Source: a virus. Taken from it: 64,000 nucleotides of DNA. This document shows positions 47,401-56,300 of the stretch, one piece after another (position 1 is the first letter of the stretch; every line of letters begins with the position of its first letter). The position numbers were made by a program, and so were the translations under genes. The stretch covers positions 32,348 to 96,347 of the IMG/VR virus record IMGVR_UViG_3300034101_002201; one strand, written 5' to 3'. Below the pieces are notes generated by a model, which saw only the letters and a list, made by a program, of their open reading frames with translations, searched no databases and was not told the origin of the DNA.

Positions 47401-50366
47401 GCACCAGACACTCTTACGGCGTTGTCATAAGCATCGCAAATCTTACCATATAGAGGATGACCTATAAAGTTGTTGCTACCACTAGATAGCAATGTCCAAT
47501 CCAATGATGAATAATTACCAGTATATCCTACTAACTGATTAGTGAAAATATTATTATTTTTGAATCTAAGTCCAAGATTTTGATATTTTTCACAATTGCC
47601 CACATATTTTCCACTCAAAGAACCAAGTCCACTACCAAGTGGTAATGAAAATATATTAGAACCACTATCATAATTGAAATTAAAGTAACCAGATAAAAAT
47701 GGTCGTTCAATTTCTGGATTATAAAATGAGTAATCAAATTCTGCCGCACTAAACGGACCATTTGTAATTGAGCCAGTTACCCCTCTCCATCTACGAGAAT
47801 AGTTAGTTTTTAATGTTGGATAATTGAGATAACCGTGGGGAATATTTTCTATCTTAGATAGTTGAGTTGAATATCCTAAACCGTGATTATGCTTTCTATC
47901 TGATGCCGAATTGTAATTAGAAGGCATCAATGTGAATTCTCTTTTTGTCATCTCTCTTGATTGATCACCACCGATAGTAATCATGGACAAAGCATTAGAT
48001 GGAGTATAATTTACAATTAATTTAATACTACAAATTTTTGCTCCGGTTGGCAAGGGTGATATATCAACATATAAGTTTTCAAACATGGATGCCGATGTAT
48101 AGGATATTGTGTCATATCCAAAATAGTTTTGCTCATTGTAAATTTTCAATGGAAAAGTATATTCTTGAAACTGAACACCAGTTACCCTTGGACACATCAG
48201 CCAAGCAACGCCATAAAATACATCAGCAATATTTGATTTTTCAATAGAAGTCAAATTATTTGAATTAGATACCGTAACAGTATCTATCAGCTTAAATATA
48301 TCAGACTCTAGTGTTGGATATGTATATTTTAATTCTTCTTGAGCAAAAATTGTTCTTGCTTTATCAAGCACATTATTTTTACTTTGTATTAATGCATTTT
48401 CTGATATTTCTTTAGCAAATTCTTTGCTATATTTTGAAAACTGAACTTGATGTTTTGAATTAGTAATTACTTTATATTCTGATAAATTCTTAGTTGTTGT
48501 TTTGATCTGGTTTAGGATTGTACTATTTGGTTTATAAACATCAATATCTTGTATTGTATAATGATCGCCTAGACTTGTGATATCTTTTTCATAATACTGA
48601 GATTTGTTTGATATAGCGTCAAATGACATAGATAAATCATCGATATCATAAAAGCCAGATATTTTTGGTATATCTTGGATTTTATACGATATTGTATCAT
48701 CATTTTGTAAAAATCCGCCAATTTTTTTAGTTACATTCAAAAGCTTATCATCACTATAACCAACAACATCAATAACATAATCTGGAATACTTGAGTTAAT
48801 TTTACTAGCTATTACTTTTAGCTCAACGCTTGTTACATTAAAATATTCATCATTATTTTTTAACAACTCATATGCAGCATTGTTAAATGCGGGATTATTT
48901 CCTCCAAAGTCAAAAGCCCCACCAACAAAACCCTTGGCATCTATAAATGGTAAAGTATTAAACTTAACAACTAATTTCCCGCTTGGATAAGAATCTGCAA
49001 GACCAGAGAGCATTATAAATTGATCTCTAGAGTCTGTACGGATTTTATTGACTAGTATATTAGCATGTTCTAGAGTAGTATTTTCGTATCTGTTTTCTTC
49101 TTCATCAAAAGCAATCCATTTACTATTTTTAGTTGGATATATCCCATTATCATATTGATATAGCATCATTTCTGATGGACCAAGAACTCGACTTATTGTT
49201 CTTGGTGTGTAACTAGATAATTGATATATCGGTAAAAATGATTCAATTGCTAAGTTTTCTGTACCGCTGTTTCCAACTTCTACGGCAGAAATTTTTAAAT
49301 AATTAAGTGGATCAATTAGTGGATTAAACTGCGGATAAGTAGACAAACAAGTATCTTCGTATCCCTCGTCAAATTTTTCAGAAAATGGTGATTGTTCGCA
49401 TTTTGCGCTAATAGAAAATGATAGTGTATATCCGCTTGGCTGATTTATTAATGGATAACTATTTTGCCACTGATAAGATGAAACTAGATTATTTGTTTTA
49501 GTATCAGAAATATAGGTAGTATATCCGGTATCTGGTTTTATGTTTATATCATTATATGATATTATTAAATTGCCAGATGGGTCTTGAAATTTTACATCAT
49601 AAATTTTGTAATATTGTGGCTTTCTCTCCATATAATTGCTATATGGTGCAAATGCTCTTATAGCAAAATAACTTTGCTTCGCTATCAAGTTTGGCTTGCT
49701 GACAGAAAATTTATATACTATGTCTCCGCTAACTAGTAGATTATTTGGAAATACATAAGAAACTTCATCATCTGTAATGAGATATCCGTTATTACGATTC
49801 GAAGTATAGTCACCTATAAAAACACCTTCATCTACAGCACCGTCGTGTCTAACTGGATATTCAGTTGATAAATAATCATAATTTTCGAGAAGAATTGAAT
49901 TACCATTTTCTGTTATCAAATTTTCAAAATTAGTAATTTTTACATCAACTGGAGAATTATCATATTTTGTAGAAAACTGAGCAAAACCGCTGGGAAACAA
50001 TTTTTGAGTAGCAATAAATCCTGCGGAGCCAAAAAATTTATCAGCATATTTTATACTGTATTTACTTGAAGACCCATTTCTTGATCGCAAAGTTCCATCT
50101 AATATGCTAATAAATTTTAAATCACTATTACGTCCACCTAATCTTGATATTGGAGATAAATTTGAATTTTCTCTTAGTCTTACACCACCAAAAAAACTAA
50201 GGCGTGTTGCACCATTAGCAATAAATTGTGTGTTAGCTCTTATTTTAAAAACTGAACCGTTTTTGTGATTTATTGGTCCAAGTACAGATGAATTTTTAGC
50301 AACTAATTTACTAGTAGCTTTAATTCTTTCGTAATCGGTAGGTACTAAACAAATCTCACAAGTCAT
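38499..50366 (-). CDS. Giant tail/adhesion protein with FG-GAP blades, 3955 aa
   Basis: This is the largest protein in the window, next to the tape measure, so probably a tail-tip or fibre protein that contacts the host. Around residues 980-1130 is a LamG/concanavalin-like lectin segment (GNVNTNNGFAFYIRFTP). Seven FG-GAP-like units lie at about 1862, 1975, 2284, 2410, 3535, 3626 and 3739 (e.g. DEFGKAIA...ILIVGAP, LGYSLDLNEDG...LIVGSP). A VWA/MIDAS-like segment (D-N-S-A-S at about 2149) lies between units 2 and 3. Two Rossmann-like segments are at about 2545 and 2970, with a proline-rich linker near 2740. Arrays of short LPLYxxG-like repeats occur at about 1490-1650 and at the C-terminus. RBS TAGGAAATAAA. 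Confidence 0.8.
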   Translation of the reverse strand: MTCEICLVPTDYERIKATSKLVAKNSSVLGPINHKNGSVFKIRANTQFIANGATRLSFFGGVRLRENSNLSPISRLGGRNSDLKFISILDGTLRSRNGSSSKYSIKYADKFFGSAGFIATQKLFPSGFAQFSTKYDNSPVDVKITNFENLITENGNSILLENYDYLSTEYPVRHDGAVDEGVFIGDYTSNRNNGYLITDDEVSYVFPNNLLVSGDIVYKFSVSKPNLIAKQSYFAIRAFAPYSNYMERKPQYYKIYDVKFQDPSGNLIISYNDINIKPDTGYTTYISDTKTNNLVSSYQWQNSYPLINQPSGYTLSFSISAKCEQSPFSEKFDEGYEDTCLSTYPQFNPLIDPLNYLKISAVEVGNSGTENLAIESFLPIYQLSSYTPRTISRVLGPSEMMLYQYDNGIYPTKNSKWIAFDEEENRYENTTLEHANILVNKIRTDSRDQFIMLSGLADSYPSGKLVVKFNTLPFIDAKGFVGGAFDFGGNNPAFNNAAYELLKNNDEYFNVTSVELKVIASKINSSIPDYVIDVVGYSDDKLLNVTKKIGGFLQNDDTISYKIQDIPKISGFYDIDDLSMSFDAISNKSQYYEKDITSLGDHYTIQDIDVYKPNSTILNQIKTTTKNLSEYKVITNSKHQVQFSKYSKEFAKEISENALIQSKNNVLDKARTIFAQEELKYTYPTLESDIFKLIDTVTVSNSNNLTSIEKSNIADVFYGVAWLMCPRVTGVQFQEYTFPLKIYNEQNYFGYDTISYTSASMFENLYVDISPLPTGAKICSIKLIVNYTPSNALSMITIGGDQSREMTKREFTLMPSNYNSASDRKHNHGLGYSTQLSKIENIPHGYLNYPTLKTNYSRRWRGVTGSITNGPFSAAEFDYSFYNPEIERPFLSGYFNFNYDSGSNIFSLPLGSGLGSLSGKYVGNCEKYQNLGLRFKNNNIFTNQLVGYTGNYSSLDWTLLSSGSNNFIGHPLYGKICDAYDNAVRVSGANAHLDFGNVNTNNGFAFYIRFTPDYHSNDFFFNSGILVSQINSQKTNGFYLGYENGYLCAYLINNGTISKAKDSLPYYEYQYPLSAIVTFREFGSPSPSLANRISLYTDNEIKTGIFNHARGAAITNTSTGFNPSGNKLLIGHSNIGSGMKMFVHEFGISTTSTKNHPIANSLYGNQTNITNNIPAQIYYPGPEKYVPSANRDSVYKYFSISKFFETIRQKFWTDADENNDGYKLWSFVDNNIDDWRLGAFRTCSFSPAFDVWTVRVGSDYITHELNHHGSGYSQFTNKSLPDDVNLSGVCYHTQIENDFLRFNIADLDSDDANRFYRVPQRIVKNLPRGYGFRDGGISVQTTLEYESSGNVIWNDEKLGPKLIVSLYTPSQNHPFKPNQDFGLVTRQTHYLEPSGCIRTIETVFNQNSIFDYSEGWSSFESEAIAREFNDRYLNTDINSMFLQYDIVYPSGQPFKSKVKIHNANIKCQALVVGSGKNTTMNMYSVSKQYSFDTITLFNSGINFVPFSGVTLYTSGSKWPRHDANVDFYTSGSTWSSDSVNLFTSAFATIDVFSGPQLFGSFDSAPRPLTFYVSGAPMREISMPLYANGETDILFESLSLTSFTDITPELQIPLYIRGLQLVDNRYISGSMPLFTNSPYVYQSGNASMNLVTAAIQENLLTQTCSLYTINYLTYESADPVMASIRWDKNNVGDGITSFDNSYATIDADDDIRGVSLICRGICEDGNNARCEEDFVTIHGIDWYEPEVCVDGGIFRPQYTYTNLSLPSGAFKSTKTNNIGQTVTTFDTDLMYSGHFYGIRKYSGLIPNYPYVVTVVGRYGSKDFVEVPSEFTEIEYNSIANTDTFFNNSGIKIIPPTNYIASGDEFGKAIASKDNILIVGAPKRDLVITDSNEIGGTKTLQEAGSVFIYRREDRPTGYSWPTDKHKSPWQLSGILTLPNEMLRDYSVIVESNDFDGSLPAGFNILKTYWNVGQEGRQFGHSLDLAIDSGRKSLGHDSRNIIVVGGPSAKWTRSLSFTEPDTVNIGVMLFTDEFSYRLPGRYPNSYKGYEEVVAEITNKDLVYKYFSTPSVKFDVKLMIIQPIADDPNLSVSEFPDKPDFISLSTISRNRGKVPSEEKINQIFSGIQSSFLTAFPYDENKVHNNIPPLLSICIDNSASLSGALDPALSRFVDYYKKYSHDSGVKTLDTDMPSSGEAIVFTSEFGQDEDWIELSKGALNKILDFNFINEVNGKRFISNNVGSFNSSANPSFTIPPESGGRVYIFEQESGSWNLIQEIRSPNVTYSHPDRFGHAVTISDDTDVIAVGSPYINDAVTVYEYKPDSKIYLYLNIPYWVQSKQPKYSTELQQYLQSPGRIEDAEKLYLSLSPEDKFRVRLDYDIKEYEQVYKYTYQDNAPIGSWTFINSLAAPTPRLGYSLDLNEDGTKLIVGSPTDSMNLSNDADIYYTCMCEKFIKGRQKKFRPQYRNDSIKPTWPATVNAGSVKIFESRKYYPHSGVIEYGKFGNLHEMISMSNKTADSGHFDYVKDVFADKHFVKTDFDDPEIPQGVGLIFIVTPSANALSNEVFDKISNWLALGDRNLVLVGNDPIWEADGQYSKSNKILNTLLERLNSRMRLVQARNRYESLPNGYSSFNNIVPSFVPFGCTDTYVARTNLIGSGVADIKIYYPNFFEQMRCAKVTDCSDPPEKIQIQSRCEMPLQHYGDIRAEWKDLCCKPTPKGFVTVIYSYNWPLIFGSYVPDCGYDTPPPPKPTKNQEPIPLLVAAEKTMQTITIPEIPEKTISIPIIEKRTDSNERGEFGGRAKPELDFIWDSGNSDYSSLQYNFAYNLDPEAVFYKPQDFDGKGYVLQAKAVSRVKIDPYSEEEEVSPRGYYCVEEPYYENDTSTIVLLGINSESKQFIYDSYLDQNVNFYVNLVSHIDTKTKQRVYSTVAQIGGENQWPNRTSFIDAYPKSILYGVLGGNNDVIQGFPTKDLHDSIDVAWIANPLNDITSPEYADELQAIKLWLKGNSRTTSLNKKLVITYDQNISSIKNIEKLLTALNVQMKPIYLNYLDKYASVQDFSLGLNSDSYISKFRPFVSFGESQDPIMNGRIDFTPIKLGPSSIPLAYSYSPVNDLVPKIAVNDFWEMRTGFCKVSFPVVACSGYELYFKTLQETPTERVPLYVVIENVFRTPRHPCPDTSFPEQSSLSYINDNGDYISGETLTPAFAFVLPADTEETLQVQVAENVSEINIYIGCNTRYTNSLNLVSEPRPRTTRLVGISGAMISTRNVVGFSEYDVVVGYEQQKISDRIPSSTSEIEVIRPISTECAKYCSSTELCELEGLSLNLIDDGPVVAAQELEIWSSFEAGYNRSRITLLSDPNLIQGQFLVDSEGVFRQDAGRFIRSLYPETYFAPTDILGRQYNVQTKLISPERGSPAKYFINDNSMQSLVSFFRGNSSFGSPSYSHINNKESTYNSEYVTDRPDIPWADLTDQKEIEETKNEFISGFFASILQTGCMYPRFSGVIGGNLYVDATIDGGLPELLKDKGYDYMDLDKIPDLYPGDLFGYSVSIQENKVIIGSPFSAFKSENINPWSTTSQLSLGKNGGGGAVYVFEKTGNGSGVDDVNISWQCVKKLKPDSLMGQNSGVSIVSDRFGESLYLNNDIMLIGAPGHSYGNEQIITRGEFGRKYFDESFDITTRQVIDLGISGNRQNYGNQQYSYIPKAGAVYTYEYGFSDWANRRARDWKFVEKDTSPSRLENEQYGSNVYLTRPYRSDADYTIFVGNEYWNTSGIVYDKDIMLRQNPPSTRNENAWIEGRVFGDKVSENKEARIKFYNAGDPNVPVITSNDVYATKDGYIFLEVSGQDPSTQSFITHRPYIEAVIGEYKSGTPKKTGLLLYSFGTNALPSSSLPLYTRVDVSANVYNTLGMYNSAILGFASGAMPSGLSMFASGYPRSISESGLMLVTSGTTIISESLPLRIRGK
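38502..38770 (-). repeat. C-terminal LPLYxxG-like repeat array
   Basis: The last 90 residues of the giant protein hold about six diverged copies of a hydrophobic-Tyr/Phe-x-Ser-Gly unit: LLLYSFG, LPLYTRV, LGMYNSA, LSMFASG, LMLVTSG, LPLRIRG, spaced about 12-20 residues apart. The same unit occurs in an internal array. Confidence 0.6.
45409..45890 (-). repeat. Internal LPLYxxG-like repeat array
   Basis: About ten copies of the short unit seen at the C-terminus occur here, e.g. ITLFNSG, VTLYTSG, VDFYTSG, LTFYVSG, MPLYANG, IPLYIRG, MPLFTNS. Spacing is about 12-25 residues. They suggest a repeated beta-strand stack in the fibre. Confidence 0.6.
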
Positions 50367-50374
50367 TTTATTTC

Positions 50375-53300
50375 CTAAGCCATTCTAGGCACAATTCCCG
50401 GATTACTCTTTAATTCACCATCTGTAGTTGCTCTAAGTGTATTAATTTTGTTCATTATTTCAGTTAAGATTTCATTCTTTACAGATTGTGATACACTAGC
50501 TAAAGCCTGCATACCAGTTAGATTTATATTTACATTGGTAGCATCTAATTTGATTTTAATTTCTGTACTTTTTAGGGCTTCAATATTTTTAGTTAAATCT
50601 CGGTTAAAAGTATTAAGAGCAGCGGTAAATATAGACATGGAATCAGAACTAGAACTTGGGCTTGGGCTTGGGCTTTCTGCATTCTTGCTACCAAATCTCC
50701 TATATCTAACCATTCCTCCGTCTGCCATCATCGCCGTTCCATTATTAGATACACCACTCGATCCATTGTTCATCGCTTGTAAAACACGTAAATTATTGCC
50801 TCTCTGAACAGCATTTCTATTAACTACAAATTCACCCGGAGTTAACATAGCTGGTATAGTATCTGTTCCCCTAGGTACAAATATACCATTACTAGCATAG
50901 AGTAATCCACCCTTTGCCATACCAACCGCATTTCCAGCTTCTCTGCCACGATTAACAACGTCTGCCAATTCTAATTTAGCAGCATTTACTATTACAGTCT
51001 CTGTCTGTACTTGCATTTCTGCCATTTCTGTTCCTAGTTGACCAGTTTCTCCAAGCATACCGCCTAATTGACGCAATCTGGATTTACTAGCTTCTTCTTC
51101 TGGTGTTGTACCAGATAATACTTGTGCTGCTCTTGCATCTCTTACACCCATGGAAGACAATGCAGCACCGGCAGCGGCTTCTGATAGACCTCCGGGACCG
51201 GCAAGTTGTTGACCATATAAAGTTTGTACGCCAGCCTCTTGTTGTCTTTGAATGTCCATAGACGCAGCACCAAGAGCCTGCGATCCATACAATTTCATTA
51301 GTCTTTCATCGCCACTAGCGATAGCAGCAGTAGCACCAACGGCAGATTGCTTTTTAAAGAACTCTTCTACATCACCCTTAACAAGAGATTCTAAAGAATC
51401 TTTTTCAAGTTTATTCTTTTCTTGAGTAATCTTGAGTTGATCTTCTTCTAGCTTGATTAATCCACGTATTGTTTCTATTTGAGTTCTATATGCTTTTTGT
51501 AAATCTTTTTGTGTTTCATCAGCTTCGACACCGGCAACACCCTGCATACCATTACGCTGGCTTTTTCTGGACTCTATATTACCAAACGCCCCACCAATTT
51601 CAGCATTCCTTCTTCTCAATTCTCCTATGTCGCCACTTTTCATAGCAGTTAAACCTAAACGAGATCCTTCAACATTAGATTTAGCTAATAAATTTCCTTT
51701 TCGTTCTTGGTTTGTTACTGCGCGACCACCATATTTTGCTTCAACTTCTCGCCCCTCCATTGTCAAGTCTAGAGCTTCTTGTTGAGCCTGCACTAAATTG
51801 CGTTCAGCTTCAATCCTTTGTTTAGTAAGTGATATCAGTTGTTGATTTATTTTGGCGGTTTGTTCAGCAACCTTTTTCGCTTCTTCAAGTGTCTTTTGAC
51901 CAGCTTCGTCAAGATATTTTTGAAACACACTAAGATCGCCACCTCTTAGTTTTGTCATATCATCATTTGATAGCTTGACATTACCAAGTACGTCTTGCAT
52001 TCGTTTTCTTACATCTTCACCTATACCAGCATTTTTTAATTGCTCGTCTAAATTCTTAGCAAACTTATCAGTGAATCCTTCTGCATTTAATCCACGGAAA
52101 TCAGCTTTACTAAAGTCTTTTTTAACTCCTTCGAATATTTCATTATAATTTGCAGATACGGCAGCAAAAGCTGCGGCATTTTCTTTAAACATTTGTACAG
52201 ATTTATCAGTAGCACCTAATTGTTCTAAATTTGCTGCAACATCATTGATAGCAGATTGAACATTTTTAGGATTCATGGCCTGACCAGCTTCGCTGAATGC
52301 CGCTTCAAGAGTTGCAACACCTTGAGTAATTGGAGTAGATCCAACTTCTAAACTATCTGCAAAAACAGATAAAGATGCAGCGGCAGCATTGGCAGTAGCT
52401 ACTGGGCCTCGCAAACCTAGATTTAACGCTTCAAATGCTTTTTTAGCTTTTGCAACTTCTTTGGCTATATTATCGAAGCCCTGTTTTAATTGAGTACTTC
52501 CTTGATTTACGAGAGAAAAATATAAACCGGGATTATTTTTCTTGATGTCTTCCATGACATCTTCAAATGATCCACCGGCTACAGCAAATTGTCTAGATAA
52601 AGCATTTATTGCTGGGGTACTTTGTTGTATTAATGCTTCTTGAGCTTTTTTATCGCCAGCAGACAATTCTTTATTTTCTTTGTCTATTCTTGTATTCCTC
52701 TGTTTGCCAGATTCTAACCCCATATAACCAGCTAGACCTAGTGTGCCAACTCTAGCTGTGCCACGCAGAAAACCCCCAACCATGCCACTCTTATTTTTTT
52801 CATTATCTGCAATAGCCTTTTTACTAGTTTCGCTATTTTTCATTACTTCTTGACCAGCCATGGCATTAGATGCTATAGCCTGAGAAGCCGTTATAGTTCC
52901 ATTCTCTAAGTCTTTCATTGCTTTAGTAACAGCTTCAGATCCATCGTTTAATGCTTTTTGTGTTTTTACTCCTTGAGCTTGCGCCGCAGCTAATGAACGA
53001 ATACTATCAGCTGTATTTCCACCAAATAAAGTTCCAATACCTATAGCAGCTTCTTTAATGTATGGTCCTATAATTGGAAGTTCGCTTCCTAATTTAAGAG
53101 CAGATGCTGTTGCTACTCCGACTGCTAATCCAAATGGACCAAAAAGTGAACTTATTCCAATTATAGTAGACCCTAAACCATTTATGGCTTCGGAGCCAGC
53201 TGCTTCTATGGCATTTGATTTAGCTTTTTCTACATTGCCATCTTGAATAGCCTTGTTAGCTTGACCTTGATAATCAACAAATGAGTCAATAACAGAAGTT

Positions 53301-56300
53301 ATTGCGGTAAATGCTAATCCTAAACCTATTGCTGGGCCACTCAATTTATTTAAATTTGTCAAACCCTTACCAGCTAAACCGCCAGCTTGTGCTGACACAG
53401 AAGCACCACTACCAATTACAGATTTGGCTGGGTTAGCTATTGTGGCAGATGCGCCCTTATAAAATTGAGAACCAGCCTTCGTAATCGTACCTCCAGCGGT
53501 AGATAATCCACTCTTTACCGCACCAACTCCGGGTATCTTAGATAGTGCATCCCCGCCAACACTCAAAGTTCTTCCTAATGCGCCACTGGCCTTTGTTGCA
53601 ATACCTTTGGAAGAACCAAAAATATTAGAAAATGTTGCATTTGGACTGTTCAATCCTGCACTAAATCCTCTGCCAATATTAGATTTATTTATAGCAGTGG
53701 CGGCTGTGGCACCTCTAGTAATTAAACTTTTTCCAGTATCTATAGTTGCTTGAGTTGCCCGTCCAGCTAATCCTATTCCTCTACTTAAACCGGCACCACC
53801 CGGAGCATCTACTCTTCCAGCCATTCCTCTTTTAAAGATGGTAGAAAAACTTTTTAGACCGGGAATTCCTCCTTTAATAGTAGAAAATAAATCTGTGAGC
53901 GATTTGGCACCACTCAAAAAATCTAAAGCATTTTGAGCTACCATTTTAGCTGTAGCTAAAGATAATTGTATATTCATTTGCTGTAGAGCTATAATAGATA
54001 TACCAATAGTAGAAGCTAAATTGCTAAAAGTGTTTAATAAAGTAGCACCGACTCTTTCAAATGCTGAACTATTTTCATCAATAACCGGAGTCAAAGAAGT
54101 GAGTGCAGCTTGTACAGCCGTTAATCCACCTAAAGAAAAATATAATGATTGTCCAAAATTCTGTACAAAGCCAGATGATTTGTTCTGAGATTCAGCATTG
54201 CTATCTACCGCTTTTGTTTGCGCGATTTGTGCTTTTGTTAAAGCTTCTGCTTGTTGAGTTAAAGAGTCTAATCCAACGAATGCAACTATGCCGGGATTGC
54301 TTTTGCTACTTGCCGGTTGCGCCCCAGCCATTGGTGTACCACTAGCAAATTTTTGAACAATTCCTCCGCTGGCATATCTTCCAACTTTATTCATACGGTT
54401 TAGATTACCGTAACCAATATTCTGGGCGGATGAGCGATTAATAACAAACTCGCCGGGGGTTAATAGGGCGGGAACGGTGTCAGTTCCAACTCCACCGCCC
54501 TTTGCAAACTGTTGCACATCCATCCAAAGATTTTTACGCCCCATCATATCAACAAGCTTGGAACTATTGATCTTAAATCGTGAACCGGGCTGTAGTGTAA
54601 ATTCACTTTCTGATTCTGGGGGTTTTTGATAAAATGTTTCCATTTTACCAGTTCTGGGATTCAAGGCTTGTTTAGAACCACCAACTTTTCTACCACTTAG
54701 TTGTTTCTCAACATCAACTCCCATAGCGTTCTTTTTAGTCATGATGGTCATCATTGCTGCCCATTTGTCTTCTGAGCGATCAGCATTATCCAAGAACATT
54801 TTGGCTTTATTCATTTCCTTACTAGTAGAAAGGAAACCAGATAGTTTAAATGTTCTTCCAATTATTTTTTTGGCTTCTTGATCATAATACTTTTCTCTAT
54901 CAAATAATCTAGTACCTTCTGGAATTTTAGGATTTTTATTAAGTCCAGTTTGGTTTGCCATCGAATCAAATGCATTGCGGGATATGGAACTATATAATAG
55001 TTTTGGTGCAGCAGATCTTAAAGATCTCATATCACGAATTTTATCAGCAGTTTCTTTTCTGTCGGATGAATATAAAGAGTTTCCTTCAAAGAAACTTTGT
55101 AGAGTGTTTTTAGGATCTCTAGCAACACCCCCGCCTTTGGCAAACTTTTGAATAAGTCCACCAAAGAACTTCTTTCTTGGTCCTTTTGGATTATCAAATT
55201 CTGATCTACCCTTACTAGTTCCTTCCATAGAAAGAACTCTTTTCTTCAGTGCTTGAAATGTTCCACTAGTATTAACTTGTTCAGCAAGAGTATTCATTGT
55301 TTTTCTAGATGCTATATCATTCAATATGCTACTATCTAAAGTCTTTTTAGCATCGGTTGGCTTGTCTGCTAGTTCTGAAAATGCTTTAAATTGCCCCAAA
55401 TGACTACCAATACCCATGGGAAAATCGAAAGCATCTCTATCTTGTTTGCCTCTATTTGCATCAAATGGCGCACCAAGACTACTTACAGCCGCTTCAAAAA
55501 TTTTGCCAGTAGCATCTTCTAATCCTATTGATTTAATTACATTTTGGTTAAAAGCACCAATAGCGGTTGGAAGGCCAACGGAAGAAGCTAATTGAGAAGC
55601 TACGTTTGGTATTATGCCTGTATAAGCATTTGTAAGAGAAGTTTTTATACCTTGTTCAACAGAAGAGTCTGAATTTTTTGTAGAAGGGAAAGACACCCCC
55701 TTAGTTGTAAATGTTTGTCGGTTTTTACCCCCAAAAGCTATTCTACTAACTAATTTTTCTAATCTATTTCCGAAAGTTAATCCATCTGGAGCTTCTTTGC
55801 GGTCCATTAAATTTTGTAGTTTACCGCTTTTATCAGTAAGTTTTAAGTTTCCAGATATGCCACCAGCAAGTTGATTATTGTTAGATAATGTAGCAAGAAT
55901 ATCTTTTACAGTAACAGTTCCTTTACCAGTAGCCTGCGAATCCATAGGATTTAAAGCTATTGCTCCAACAGTTCCGCCCATAGCATACCGATTATTATTC
56001 ATCGCCGCAAGTGTACCAGCACCCATTTTATTAACGCTACTCTTGCGTATAACAAATTCGCCGGGAGCTAACATCGCAGGAACAGTATCACTATTACCGG
56101 TGCCGGGAACTAAACCGCCTCTTGCAAATCCAAGAACTTTTCCGCCCTTATTATATGTTCGTCCAGATGTAGCACCGCTCATTATTCCACCAAAAAATCC
56201 ACCTAAACCTTTGGCAACTTTAAAAGCTGCTAATGCTGCTAGCATTGGAAGTAAAGGCTTAATAGAATCTGCGATCTTAATTAATGCTGAAGCTAAAGAT

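Noticed and set aside
50655-50685. Short GGGCTT tandem repeat
   Set aside because: It encodes a Ser-Pro linker of the tape measure and is too short to be a separate element.
50448-50807. Open frames on the + strand within the - strand tail genes (for example here and at 55878-56324)
   Set aside because: They lie antisense inside the tape measure, lack RBS and known motifs, and reflect codon bias of the real gene.
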